A DNA stretch of 64,000 bases, from the NCBI GenBank assembly GCA_002238865.1, contig MPNE01000016.1, positions 1 through 64,000 of the forward strand. Reading direction: 5' to 3'. The notes beneath the pieces are model-generated. The model saw only the letters and a list, made by a program, of their open reading frames with translations. It searched no databases and was not told the DNA's origin. The DNA comes from Gemmatimonadetes bacterium bin94. Lineage in GTDB: Bacteria > Gemmatimonadota > Gemmatimonadetes > Longimicrobiales > Gaopeijiaceae. Every line of letters starts with the position of its first letter. The first letter of the stretch is position 1. The translations under genes and the position numbers were made by a program. Positions 1-7,589 of this stretch are shown one piece after another.

Positions 1-621
1 CGCCGCCTTGAGAGCCAGGAATCCCATCGCCGCCGCCCCCCCCAGCGCGGCCTCCCATTCCCGGTTGCGGACGTAGCGGGCGAACGAGAAGCGCGGCGGG
101 GCGGACGCGGCTTTTCGGGCCCGGCCGGCGGGTGCGGGGCCCGGCGGGGCCCCCCATCCCCGGTGGCGGACGTAGCGGGCGAACGAGAGGCGCGGCGGGG
201 CGGACGCGGCTTGCGGAGCCGGGCGGTACGGTGCGAGCCGGGGCAGGAAAGCGGGAACGGCGTCCCGGTAGCGCCGGTAGCCCTCGCCGAAGCGCTCGCC
301 CAGCCTGCCGCTCTCGCGAGCCATCGTCCCCCGGTATGCCCAGATGAAGAACGCCAGAAAGACCACGCCGAGCCACAACCGCCCCCCCGCGACGGCCGCG
401 CCCACTCCAATGACGAAGCTGCCCAGGTAAAGAGGGTTGCGGGTGAAGGCGTACGGTCCCGACACGGCAAGTTCCCTGTCCTTCTCGAGGACCCCCGCCG
501 CCCAGCCGCGAAGGATCAGCCCGGCAAGGATGACCACGCCCCCGGTCCACAGGGACACGGCGTCCGGGCGCGCCAGCCAGAAGTAGAAGAGTGCGAGGAC
601 CCAGGCCCCCCAAATACGCAC
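1..621 (-). CDS. Isoprenylcysteine carboxylmethyltransferase-like membrane methyltransferase (3' end outside window)
   Basis: The frame is open from a GTG at 621 to the window edge (207 codons), so the C-terminus is missing. The segment GPYAFTRNPLYLG, about 60 residues in, is the signature of the ICMT/PEMT family of SAM-dependent membrane methyltransferases. Hydrophobic stretches flank it: one at the N-terminus, one just before the motif and a long one after it. ICMT-fold enzymes methylate lipids or isoprenoid-type substrates at the membrane; the substrate here cannot be told. GTG 621 was chosen because it lies 18 nt after the stop of the DUF3108 gene, making it the last visible gene of the operon that starts at 7435. 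No clear Shine-Dalgarno precedes it. The region after the methyltransferase core carries an unusual in-frame duplication, listed separately. Confidence 0.72.
   Translation of the reverse strand, partial: MRIWGAWVLALFYFWLARPDAVSLWTGGVVILAGLILRGWAAGVLEKDRELAVSGPYAFTRNPLYLGSFVIGVGAAVAGGRLWLGVVFLAFFIWAYRGTMARESGRLGERFGEGYRRYRDAVPAFLPRLAPYRPAPQAASAPPRLSFARYVRHRGWGAPPGPAPAGRARKAASAPPRFSFARYVRNREWEAALGGAAAMGFLALKAA
61..212. repeat. Pair of 53-bp near-identical direct repeats inside the ICMT-like gene
   Basis: Positions 61-113 and 160-212 match at 51 of 53 bases. The offset is 99 bp, exactly 33 codons, so the duplication keeps the frame. On the minus strand both copies encode a segment ending in FARYVR. 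Sequence between the copies is GC-rich and Pro/Gly/Ala coding, and looks like a diverged remainder of the same 99-bp unit. It reads as a recent slippage or recombination duplication in the C-terminal extension. Confidence 0.85.
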
Positions 622-638
622 GGCCGGGCGACGCGGTC

Positions 639-1496
639 TCAGGGAACGGCCTCCGGCTCCACTCCGCCCCCGTCACCGGTCGGCACCCCCTCCTGGAACT
701 CTTCCAGGTGCAAGGTGATGTTGAACGGCAATATCGGCCCATCCACCTTCATGTAGACGATCAGTCTCCGCTCGTCGTCGGAGAGGTGGATCTCGGCATT
801 TCCACCTTCGGCGAACAGGCTGCTCTCCGGAATGATGGGCTGCACGACAACGGTGTTGAAGGCACCCGCGCCCACTTCCAGCTTGTCCCTGCGCAGCACC
901 TTCAGGATGATCGGATTGCGTTCTTCCTTGAAGTACTGGTTGTATTCGTAGGTCTGCCCGACCTCCAGGGGGAGTGTGCGCGCGAGGTAGACGAATGCAA
1001 GGTCGTCGAGGGGCTCCGATGTCCCTATCGACCAGGTGCTGTCGCGGTGCTGGATCTGCTGGACGCGACGTTCCTCCGGAAAGAAGTCATACTCGCGTGG
1101 CCTGCCCGGGTCGTCCTTCATGAAGCGCCTGGAGAACAGTCTCCCGGTGTCGATCCAGCTGTAGAGCTTCTGATCGATGTCGTACCCAAGCACGCTGCCC
1201 TCGATGTGCATCTCGGCCGCATAGGTAGCCCACCCGCCGATCGTATCGAGCCCGGGCACGCCCAGGCTGGCCTGGCCGATCCCGAAGACCGAGTACTTGA
1301 GCTTGTACCTGAGTTCCTCGCCGATCCAGGGCTGAGCGCCAACAGCCCCGTGACCGGCCGCCATCAGCGAGTCCCGGTCGGGCGTCTCCATCTCCTGGGC
1401 CGTGGCAGCGGCCGCTGCCCACAACAGGAGGCCCACGGCGGCACTCGCCGCGCGCGCCCGCGCCGCCGCACCCCGCCGTAACTCACGCCGCGCCAT
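639..1496 (-). CDS. DUF3108-family secreted/periplasmic protein
   Basis: Predicted 285 aa. The start is taken at ATG 1496, which gives an Arg-rich n-region, a hydrophobic core (VGLLLWAAAAA) and an AQE-type signal peptidase I site; longer ORF versions only add out-of-frame GT2 sequence. The mature part, with ELRYKLKYSVFGIGQASL and later LKVLRRDKLEVGAG, is typical of DUF3108, a beta-rich periplasmic or outer-membrane-associated family of unknown function often found near cell-envelope genes. The start overlaps the end of the GT2 gene by 14 nt, so the two are translationally coupled. No catalytic residues can be proposed. The context, lipid export and glycosyl transfer, suggests an envelope role. 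Confidence 0.75.
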   Translation of the reverse strand: MARRELRRGAAARARAASAAVGLLLWAAAAATAQEMETPDRDSLMAAGHGAVGAQPWIGEELRYKLKYSVFGIGQASLGVPGLDTIGGWATYAAEMHIEGSVLGYDIDQKLYSWIDTGRLFSRRFMKDDPGRPREYDFFPEERRVQQIQHRDSTWSIGTSEPLDDLAFVYLARTLPLEVGQTYEYNQYFKEERNPIILKVLRRDKLEVGAGAFNTVVVQPIIPESSLFAEGGNAEIHLSDDERRLIVYMKVDGPILPFNITLHLEEFQEGVPTGDGGGVEPEAVP

Positions 1497-2277
1497 GACC
1501 CTCCGGCTCCAGTGGAAGGACCTTCCTGACCCGCAGAATCTGCCGCACGGTGCCGAATACGCGCACCCTCGTGCTCCGACGCCGGATATCGTAGCGCAGT
1601 TCCAGCGGTACCTCGGCAACCTGCCGGGCGAAGGGCGACAGCACCTTCATGAGCTCGGCGTTTGCGGCCCAACCGTCGGTGGAGATGAGCGGGCGGGCGG
1701 CCGCGGCCCGCAGCGCCTTCCTGATCACGATGGCGCGGTAGACGCGGAATCCCAGCAGGGGATCGCCCCCTCCGGGTCCGCCCACTCCCTTGTCCAGCAT
1801 GATCCTCGCGAGCCAGCGAGCCAGGCGGACCGCGCGGGGAGGCGATTGCCCGCTCCCGGTGCGGCCGCGCGCTTCCGCTCCCTGCTGCGCGGCCTCGGTC
1901 CCCGGCCCACCAACCACCACGTCGGCGCCCCCTTCGAACGTCTTGATCAGGGCGCGCAGATGTTCCGGATGCTCGGTGAAATCCCCCTGCATGGTGACGA
2001 TCGCGTCCCGCTTCGGGTACTTCGTCCAGCCGGCGGCGGCCCGCAGCAGCTTCTCGACGGCGGGACCGTACCCGATGGGCCGCCGCTCGGAAAGCACGGT
2101 AAGGGGCAGTATCCGCTTGTACTTTTCCAGCAGCTTCCCGGTCCCGTCGCTGGAAGCGTCGTCGAGCACGAAGACCTGGAAGTCCCGGCCCAGATCCACC
2201 ATCACCTCCCGGATCTTCCACAGGAGCACACCGATGGTGCGGTCCTCGTTCCGGCACGGAATGCAGATGTGAATCAT
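1483..2277 (-). CDS. Family 2 glycosyltransferase (dolichol-phosphate-mannose-synthase-like)
   Basis: Predicted 264 aa from ATG 2277, the residue before IHICIPCRNEDRTIG, the usual GT2 opening strand. VLDDASSDGTG carries the nucleotide-sugar-binding Asp, and MQGDFTEHPEH carries the DxD-like Asp of GT-A enzymes. These enzymes transfer a sugar from a nucleotide donor, often to a polyprenyl phosphate. No C-terminal membrane helices are visible, so it is probably a peripheral cytoplasmic-face enzyme. The ORF continues upstream only by running out of frame through the acyltransferase gene; that extension is not real. It starts 26 nt after the acyltransferase stop and overlaps the DUF3108 start by 14 nt. 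Its place behind an LpxL-like acyltransferase and an MsbA-like exporter suggests lipid glycosylation. Confidence 0.82.
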   Translation of the reverse strand: MIHICIPCRNEDRTIGVLLWKIREVMVDLGRDFQVFVLDDASSDGTGKLLEKYKRILPLTVLSERRPIGYGPAVEKLLRAAAGWTKYPKRDAIVTMQGDFTEHPEHLRALIKTFEGGADVVVGGPGTEAAQQGAEARGRTGSGQSPPRAVRLARWLARIMLDKGVGGPGGGDPLLGFRVYRAIVIRKALRAAAARPLISTDGWAANAELMKVLSPFARQVAEVPLELRYDIRRRSTRVRVFGTVRQILRVRKVLPLEPEGHGAA

Positions 2278-2303
2278 GACACGGTCCTGGTTGGCGATCG
2301 ATC

Positions 2304-3384
2304 TCAATCTATACTGATCCGCCCCGATCCGGTTCCCGTTGCCCCGGCGGCCCGGCCCGGAGGCGACGTCTTCCATCGCCTGTGCAGCCAGAAGTATTGT
2401 CCCGGGTCCTTCCTCACGCGCTCCTCGAGCCGCTTGGTGAACGCCCGGGTCCGCGCCACCACCGCGGCCGCGCGGCCACCGTCTCCGTCCCCGACTGCGA
2501 GCTCCTCGATGTACACATCGTACCGGGGACGCCACCCCGGCACGCGGATCGAGTAGAAGGTCGCGAGCACCGCCCCGGCCCGCATCGCCAGCACGGCGGG
2601 ACCTCGCGCGGTCGACGCAGGCCGTCCGAAGAAGTCCACGAACACGCCCGCCTTCCGTGCGTCCTGGTCTCCCATGATCCCCACCGCCCGCCCCGCCTTG
2701 AGCGCGGCCACCACCTCGCGCGGCGCGTTCCCGCGCGGGATCACGGTAACGCCCAGTCTCTGGCGCGAACGCGTCAGGTAGCGGTCGAAGAGAAGGTTCC
2801 TCTGCCGGGCCACGACGATGTCCATCGGGTAGCCGTGCGCCACCACGCCGGCCGCTCCCACCTCCCAGTTGCCCACATGTCCACTGACCAGCATCACCCC
2901 CCGGCCCTCGCGCGCCGCGGCGTCCAGCACGTCCCCGCCGATGAGGCGGGGGCGCCTCCCGGTCCCCCCGCCCCCCCCCGCCCCCCCCGCCCCCGGGGCC
3001 GCCCAGCCCGCCCCCGCCGATGAGGCGGGTGCGCTTCCGGATCTCGCGGCCGCCCGCTCCGGCCAGGCGGAACATGGCCACCGCCTCCGCGCCCAGGTGG
3101 GCGTAGCAACGCCGCCCCACCCTGCGCCGCCATCCCTCGTCCGCGTCGGGAAAAGCGATGCGCAGCTGCCGCGTCACCACACCCCAGCGGGGCCGCCCCA
3201 CACGCGCCACGATCCAGCCCAGCAGCGCCCCCGCCCGGTCGGCCACCACCGCGGGCACGGCGCTGCACAAGGCCGCCACCGCGCGCAGAACCACGTACTC
3301 GACGCGGTGCCGCAGCCGTCGCCGCCACCCCGTCGCGGCGGCTCGCGGTGGAACCCTCGCCGCTTTCGCACGGAGCGCGCTCAC
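2304..3384 (-). pseudogene. LpxL/HtrB-like lysophospholipid acyltransferase, reading frame broken at a poly-C tract
   Basis: The GTG at 3384 overlaps the exporter stop (GTGA). The first reading frame gives a typical N-terminal half of a lipid A late acyltransferase (RLRIAFPDADE, Arg-rich helix, up to KRTRLIGG). The frame is then lost in a Gly-rich segment. The rest lies in another frame: RLIGGDVLDAAAREG, then the H-x4-E catalytic motif (SGHVGNWE), the PRGNAPRE and GDQDARK motifs of the LPLAT family, ending at 2304. A 79-nt extra segment between two copies of an 18-nt repeat causes the shift (79 is 3n+1). All catalytic motifs are in the second half. One base fewer in any C tract would restore a single ORF with a poly-Gly linker, so this may be a true mutation, a phase-variable locus or a homopolymer sequencing error. 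Confidence 0.75.
2933..3029. repeat. 18-nt direct repeats enclosing C-homopolymer tracts (C6, C9, C8, C5)
   Basis: The sequence CCCCGCCGATGAGGCGGG occurs at 2933-2950 and 3012-3029, offset 79 nt. Between them lie runs of 6, 9, 8 and 5 C separated by single G. On the coding strand these are G runs within the acyltransferase gene. The structure fits a slippage-generated insertion. Tracts of this kind are classic contingency-locus and sequencing-error sites. Confidence 0.85.
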
Positions 3385-5189
3385 CGAAACCGAAGGTCCC
3401 GCAAACGCCGATACACACCCCCCTCTTCCATCAGCCCGGTGTGGGTTCCCTGCTGCACGATCCTGCCCTTGTCGACGACCACGATCAGATCGGCGCCCTG
3501 AATCGTCGAGAGTCGGTGCGCGATCACGAAGACCGTGCGTCCGGTGAGCAGCCGCTGCATGGCTTCCTGCACCAGCCGTTCCGACTCGGTGTCCAGCGCG
3601 CTCGTCGCCTCGTCCAGCACCAGAACCGGGGGGTCGCGCAACACGGCCCGCGCAATCGCGATCCGTTGGCGCTGGCCGCCCGACAGCGATGTGCCCCGTT
3701 CCCCGACGATCGTGTCGTATCCGTCCGGGAGCCGCTCGATGAAGTCGTGGGCGCAGGCCACCCGGGCGGCGGCGCGCACCTGCTCCAGCGACGCGCCGGG
3801 GGACCCGTAGGCGATGTTCGACCGCACGGTGTCGTGGAAGAGAACCGTCTCCTGCGACACGACCCCGAGCCCTGCGCGCAACGACCTCAGCCGAAAGTCC
3901 CGCACGTCAGTTCCGTCGATCTCGACCGCCCCTCCGGTGGGCTCGTAGAAGCGCGACAGCAGGTCGACGATGCTGGTCTTGCCGGCCCCGCTCGGCCCCA
4001 CGAGCGCCACCACCGATCCCGCCGGCACGAAGAAGTCCACATCGCGCAGAACCGGCTCACCCTCGCGGTATTCAAGGTCCACACCCCGGTAGCGGATTCC
4101 TTCCGTCACCCCCACGAAGCTCCGCGTGCCGTCCGCCCCGCGGGTCTCCGCCGGTGCGTCGAGAAACTCGAAGACCCGCCCGGCCCCCACCAGACCCGGC
4201 TGGATCAGCGCGGGAAGCTTGCTCACGTACTTGACCGGCCTGTACAGCCGCGAGCTCAGCACCATGAATCCGATGAAGCTCGCGCCGCTCAGCGACGCCT
4301 CCGCAACCACCATCGTGGCGCCGTACCAGAGGAGGATGGCCGTGCCCACCGTGACCAGGAACTCCGTGATGGGACCGGCCAGCGCGCGCAGCCGCACCGT
4401 CCTCAGGAAGGTGTCGAAGTAATGGTTCGTCAGGCCCCCGAAGCGTCGGCGCTCCAACACCTCTGCGGACGCCGACTTGACCATCCGGATCCCGGACACC
4501 GTTTCCTGGATGTGCGAACTTACCTCCCCCGCCAGGTCGAGCACCTCACGATCCCCGCGCCTCAGGCGCCGGATCAATGGTCCCCAGATCACCATGGTAA
4601 GAGGAATCACGATGAACGCCGCAGCCGTCAGCCGCCCCGAAATCTGCACCATCCAGTACAGGTAGGCCGAAAACTCCAGCACCGACTTCATCGCCCCGGT
4701 GAGCTCCTTCGTCACAAGGGTGCGGAGCTGCTCGACGTCGTGCGTGAGGCGCGAGATGATCTGGCCCGCCCGCACTCGTCCGAAGAAGGCGAGATCCAGG
4801 TCGAGCAGGTGTCCGTAGACGCGGTTGCGCAGGTCCCGGGTGACGCCCTGCTCGACGCGTGCAGTCAGGTACGCGCGCGCGAAATCCACCGCGTTCTTGA
4901 GCGCCACGAGGATCAGGATGAACACGATGATCCCTCCCACGGCTGTCTGCGGGTCACCGTTCAGGTCCACAAAGCGCCCCACGGTGGCGTCGAGGGCCCG
5001 GTCCACGCCGGCGGGTGTCCCGGCGGAGCCTCCGCTCCCGCCCACTTCGCCGAACACGGTCGCCAGGAAGGGGATCAGTACGACGAACGAAAAGGCGTCG
5101 AGCCCCGCGTACGCCGCGCTTGCCACCACCGAAAGCACCAGCATCCACCGATGAGGACGCAGGTACGAAAGAATCCGTGCCGGGATCAC
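3381..5189 (-). CDS. MsbA-like lipid ABC exporter (fused membrane and ATPase domains)
   Basis: Predicted 602 aa, a full half-transporter length. Start is GTG 5189, overlapping the stop of the PorX-like gene (GTGA); the longer open frame to 5879 is antisense shadow. The N-terminal half has six membrane segments (e.g. WMLVLSVVASAAYAGLDAFS, VGGIIVFILILVALKNAVDF). The C-terminal half has Walker A GPSGAGKT, Q-loop VVSQETVLF, signature LSGGQRQR, Walker B VLVLDEATSALD and the H-loop IAHRLST, all intact. MsbA-type exporters flip lipid A core or other lipids across the inner membrane. The neighbouring acyltransferase and glycosyltransferase support an LPS or glycolipid cargo, which is inference. A Gly/Ser-rich loop (GEVGGSGGSAG) lies between the first two membrane segments. 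Confidence 0.88.
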   Translation of the reverse strand: MIPARILSYLRPHRWMLVLSVVASAAYAGLDAFSFVVLIPFLATVFGEVGGSGGSAGTPAGVDRALDATVGRFVDLNGDPQTAVGGIIVFILILVALKNAVDFARAYLTARVEQGVTRDLRNRVYGHLLDLDLAFFGRVRAGQIISRLTHDVEQLRTLVTKELTGAMKSVLEFSAYLYWMVQISGRLTAAAFIVIPLTMVIWGPLIRRLRRGDREVLDLAGEVSSHIQETVSGIRMVKSASAEVLERRRFGGLTNHYFDTFLRTVRLRALAGPITEFLVTVGTAILLWYGATMVVAEASLSGASFIGFMVLSSRLYRPVKYVSKLPALIQPGLVGAGRVFEFLDAPAETRGADGTRSFVGVTEGIRYRGVDLEYREGEPVLRDVDFFVPAGSVVALVGPSGAGKTSIVDLLSRFYEPTGGAVEIDGTDVRDFRLRSLRAGLGVVSQETVLFHDTVRSNIAYGSPGASLEQVRAAARVACAHDFIERLPDGYDTIVGERGTSLSGGQRQRIAIARAVLRDPPVLVLDEATSALDTESERLVQEAMQRLLTGRTVFVIAHRLSTIQGADLIVVVDKGRIVQQGTHTGLMEEGGVYRRLRDLRFR

Positions 5190-6754
5190 CGGGGTCGGGG
5201 CCGCAGCACCGCCACGGGAACGATCATCTCCTCCGGCGATATTCCGCCGTGAAGGAAGGAATTGCGGTAGCGCCGCTGGTATTCTCGGAGCTTGGTGGGG
5301 TAGACGAAGAAGTAGTCGTCGAGAGCGACAAGGCAGGTCGTAGCGGGCGGCCCCGGCGGCAGGCGCAGATCCGAAGCGCGCTGCGTGGTGAAGGCGGTCC
5401 GGGGATCCTGTGCCCGCAGACTGTGGCCCATCTTGTACCGCAGGCTGGCGGTGACTCCACGGCGCGCGTACACGGTCGCGGGCCGCTTGCAGTGGATGGA
5501 TCCGTGATCCGTGGTGAGGACCACACGGTGTCCCTGGGCCGCCGCTTCCTTCAGCACCGAGAAGGCTGTCGATCGCTCGAACCACGACCGTGTCAGCTGC
5601 CTGAGCGCCGCTTCGTCCCTGGCAACCTCCATCAGGATGGGTGATTCGGAACGGCCGTGGGTCATGAGGTCCACGAAGTTGAAGACCATGGCGATCACGG
5701 TCCCCCGAACCTGTGTCGCCGAACGCAGCCGCCCGCGCACCTGCGCCTCGTTCCGGTCCGTGAACACCTTCTCGTAGTGCACCGGAATTTTCCGGCCCGT
5801 AAGGCGGTGCAGCTGCTCCCGGAGCATCTCGTCCTCGAACGCGTTCATCGACCCTTCGTCGTCGGAGAAGTCCCACCACCTGGGACGGTCCCGTGCGATC
5901 TCATCGGGGAAGAGGCCCGAGAAGATGGCGTTGCGGGCATACGGGGTGGCGGTGGGCAGGATCGAATAGTGGTAGCCCTCGTCAACGTCGAAGAACTCCC
6001 CGAGCAGGGGTGAAATGGCACGCCACTGGTCGAGTCGCATACAGTCCAGAACCACGAAATAGACCGGATCACGACCCAGGAGAGGCAGCAGGCGCCGTTC
6101 GACCACGTCCACCGACAGCTCGGGCGTGTCGCCCTGCGCCCGGACCCAGCGCGGATACTCCCGCGTGACGTAGCGGCCAAAGTCGTGGCGAAGGTCGTGG
6201 TGCAGGGATTCCACCGTGGTCAGCAACCCGGTCTCACCCGCCCTCTCCAGCCGCAAGTGCCAGTCGACGAGCTCCTGATAGATGCGGGCGAAGGCCGACG
6301 GCGAGGAGGCCCGCTCCCGGTGGCGGGCCAGCGCGGGCCACCGTGCCGCGAAGTCCTGCGCCGCTCGCTGCTGCTGAATCGAGGACCCCTCCAGGATTCG
6401 GGTGACCACCGACAACACCTGCCGCGGGCTGGTCGGCTTCACCAGGTATGCCTCAACCTGCCGGCCGATCGCCTCCGTCATGGTGCGGTCCTCCTCCGAC
6501 TTCGTCACCATGACGACACGGGCATAGGGATCGTCGCGCCGAATCAGCTCGAGAACCTCCAGGCCGCGCCGTCCGGGCATCTGCTCGTCGAGCAGGATCA
6601 GGTCGTAGGCGTGGCCGCGGAGCAGAGCCAGAGCGTCGTCGCCGTTGGTGATGGCGTCGACGTGGTACCCCCGTTGTTGCAGGAAGAGGAGGTGTGGACG
6701 CAGGAGGTCGATCTCGTCGTCCACCCAGAGGATTCTTCTGGCGGCTCGTCGCAT
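5186..6754 (-). CDS. porX: PorX-like response regulator fused to a PglZ (alkaline phosphatase superfamily) domain
   Basis: Predicted 522 aa, the usual PorX length, from ATG 6754. Residues 7-115 are a receiver domain with acidic pocket D12/D13, phospho-acceptor D56 (LILLDEQMP), T84 and K106. A helical linker follows, then a PglZ domain: VVLDCMRLDQW early and LTTDHGSIH late, the metal-ligand motifs of the alkaline phosphatase fold. In Bacteroidota, PorX with the sensor PorY controls the type IX secretion system and its PglZ domain is a zinc phosphodiesterase. Whether this organism has a T9SS is not shown here, although a PorV/PorQ-like gene lies at 41309. No histidine kinase is adjacent. The gene sits 21 nt after a TonB-like gene and is coupled to the ABC exporter. 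Confidence 0.85.
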   Translation of the reverse strand: MRRAARRILWVDDEIDLLRPHLLFLQQRGYHVDAITNGDDALALLRGHAYDLILLDEQMPGRRGLEVLELIRRDDPYARVVMVTKSEEDRTMTEAIGRQVEAYLVKPTSPRQVLSVVTRILEGSSIQQQRAAQDFAARWPALARHRERASSPSAFARIYQELVDWHLRLERAGETGLLTTVESLHHDLRHDFGRYVTREYPRWVRAQGDTPELSVDVVERRLLPLLGRDPVYFVVLDCMRLDQWRAISPLLGEFFDVDEGYHYSILPTATPYARNAIFSGLFPDEIARDRPRWWDFSDDEGSMNAFEDEMLREQLHRLTGRKIPVHYEKVFTDRNEAQVRGRLRSATQVRGTVIAMVFNFVDLMTHGRSESPILMEVARDEAALRQLTRSWFERSTAFSVLKEAAAQGHRVVLTTDHGSIHCKRPATVYARRGVTASLRYKMGHSLRAQDPRTAFTTQRASDLRLPPGPPATTCLVALDDYFFVYPTKLREYQRRYRNSFLHGGISPEEMIVPVAVLRPRPR

Positions 6755-6775
6755 GTCGTGAATGCCCCTACCCGC

Positions 6776-7435
6776 TCACATGCTGATCGTGTAGGGGAAC
6801 CAGGCCGCTACCGGCTCGCCGCCCCGTGTGCCGGGCCGAAAGACCCACTGGGCCGCCTCGCGGATCAGCTGGCGGTTGAAGCCCCTGTCCCGCGTCGGAG
6901 GATTGAGCCGCGTCGAATCGGGCACGACCTGACCTGCCTCGTCGACGAACACCCAGACTTCGATCGTGGTTCCCCTCAGTTCCCTGTTCGCGGGGGGAAT
7001 GATCATACCGCGCGGCGTCGGCGGGAGCAGTCGCCGGAGTCCCTCCGAAGCCGTGCCGGCGTCACCTTCGCCGTCGCCGTTGGCCAGTCCCGGAGGTCCG
7101 TCGAGTTCCGGCCGCTCGCCAAGCAGTGCCGCCACGTCCATTGAAATCTCGGTCTCCACCACGACGGGATCGATCTCGATGTCGACCGGCACCGGGATCC
7201 GAGGCCGTTCGATCGGGGGCCTCGGGGGCGCGACCATGTTCAGCGCCTGCATGCTACCCGCCGCAGCACGGTTGTCGCCCGCGTCGGGGCCCGCTGCCGA
7301 GTACGGCGACAGGGGCAGTGGCCTGCTTCCGGCGAAGACGAATACGAAGAGGTGCAGCAGGAACGAAGCCAGAAGGGCCTTCCTCCAGGTCTTGTCTTCG
7401 ATTCGGCGTCGAGTCCGGACGTTCGGAATATTCAT
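6776..7435 (-). CDS. TonB-like energy transducer (N-terminal anchor, TonB C-terminal domain)
   Basis: Predicted 219 aa from ATG 7435. One membrane anchor follows a basic N-terminus (ALLASFLLHLFVFVFAGS). A Pro-rich, periplasm-spanning stretch follows (PPRPPIERPRIPVPV), then a C-terminal TonB-type domain (IEVWVFVDEAGQVV to AAQWVFRPGTRGGEPVAAW). TonB couples proton motive force to outer-membrane receptors; a candidate receptor is encoded at 22313-24736. No ExbB/ExbD genes are in the window. It is the first gene of the minus-strand envelope operon, facing an SDR gene across a 154-nt divergent region that should hold both promoters. Confidence 0.75.
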   Translation of the reverse strand: MNIPNVRTRRRIEDKTWRKALLASFLLHLFVFVFAGSRPLPLSPYSAAGPDAGDNRAAAGSMQALNMVAPPRPPIERPRIPVPVDIEIDPVVVETEISMDVAALLGERPELDGPPGLANGDGEGDAGTASEGLRRLLPPTPRGMIIPPANRELRGTTIEVWVFVDEAGQVVPDSTRLNPPTRDRGFNRQLIREAAQWVFRPGTRGGEPVAAWFPYTISM

Positions 7436-7589
7436 CTCAAGCGGGTATCTTGAAGCGATTGTTACGCGAGCAGGTTCGTCCCGGCCACATGTCTACTACC
7501 ATCGGGCCGGGGGCAGGGTTTCCCGGCTGGCCGCACACTTGCGGGAACACCCGCACGCGCACTGTCCCTCCACATCGGGAAGAAAGATC

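Noticed and set aside
1483-3384. One 633-codon open frame joining the acyltransferase N-terminus to the GT2 glycosyltransferase
   Set aside because: Between them the frame runs through low-complexity antisense-like sequence, while the acyltransferase catalytic half lies in another frame. It is an accident of GC-rich DNA, not a fusion protein.
5190-5879. N-terminal extension of the ABC exporter by about 230 codons
   Set aside because: It overlaps the well-supported PglZ domain of the PorX-like gene in another frame and reads as shadow. The GTG at 5189 fits the exporter family.
6966-7589. Upstream extension of the SDR gene through the TonB-like gene
   Set aside because: It is antisense to a real TonB-type gene. 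The SDR fold starts right after GTG 7590.
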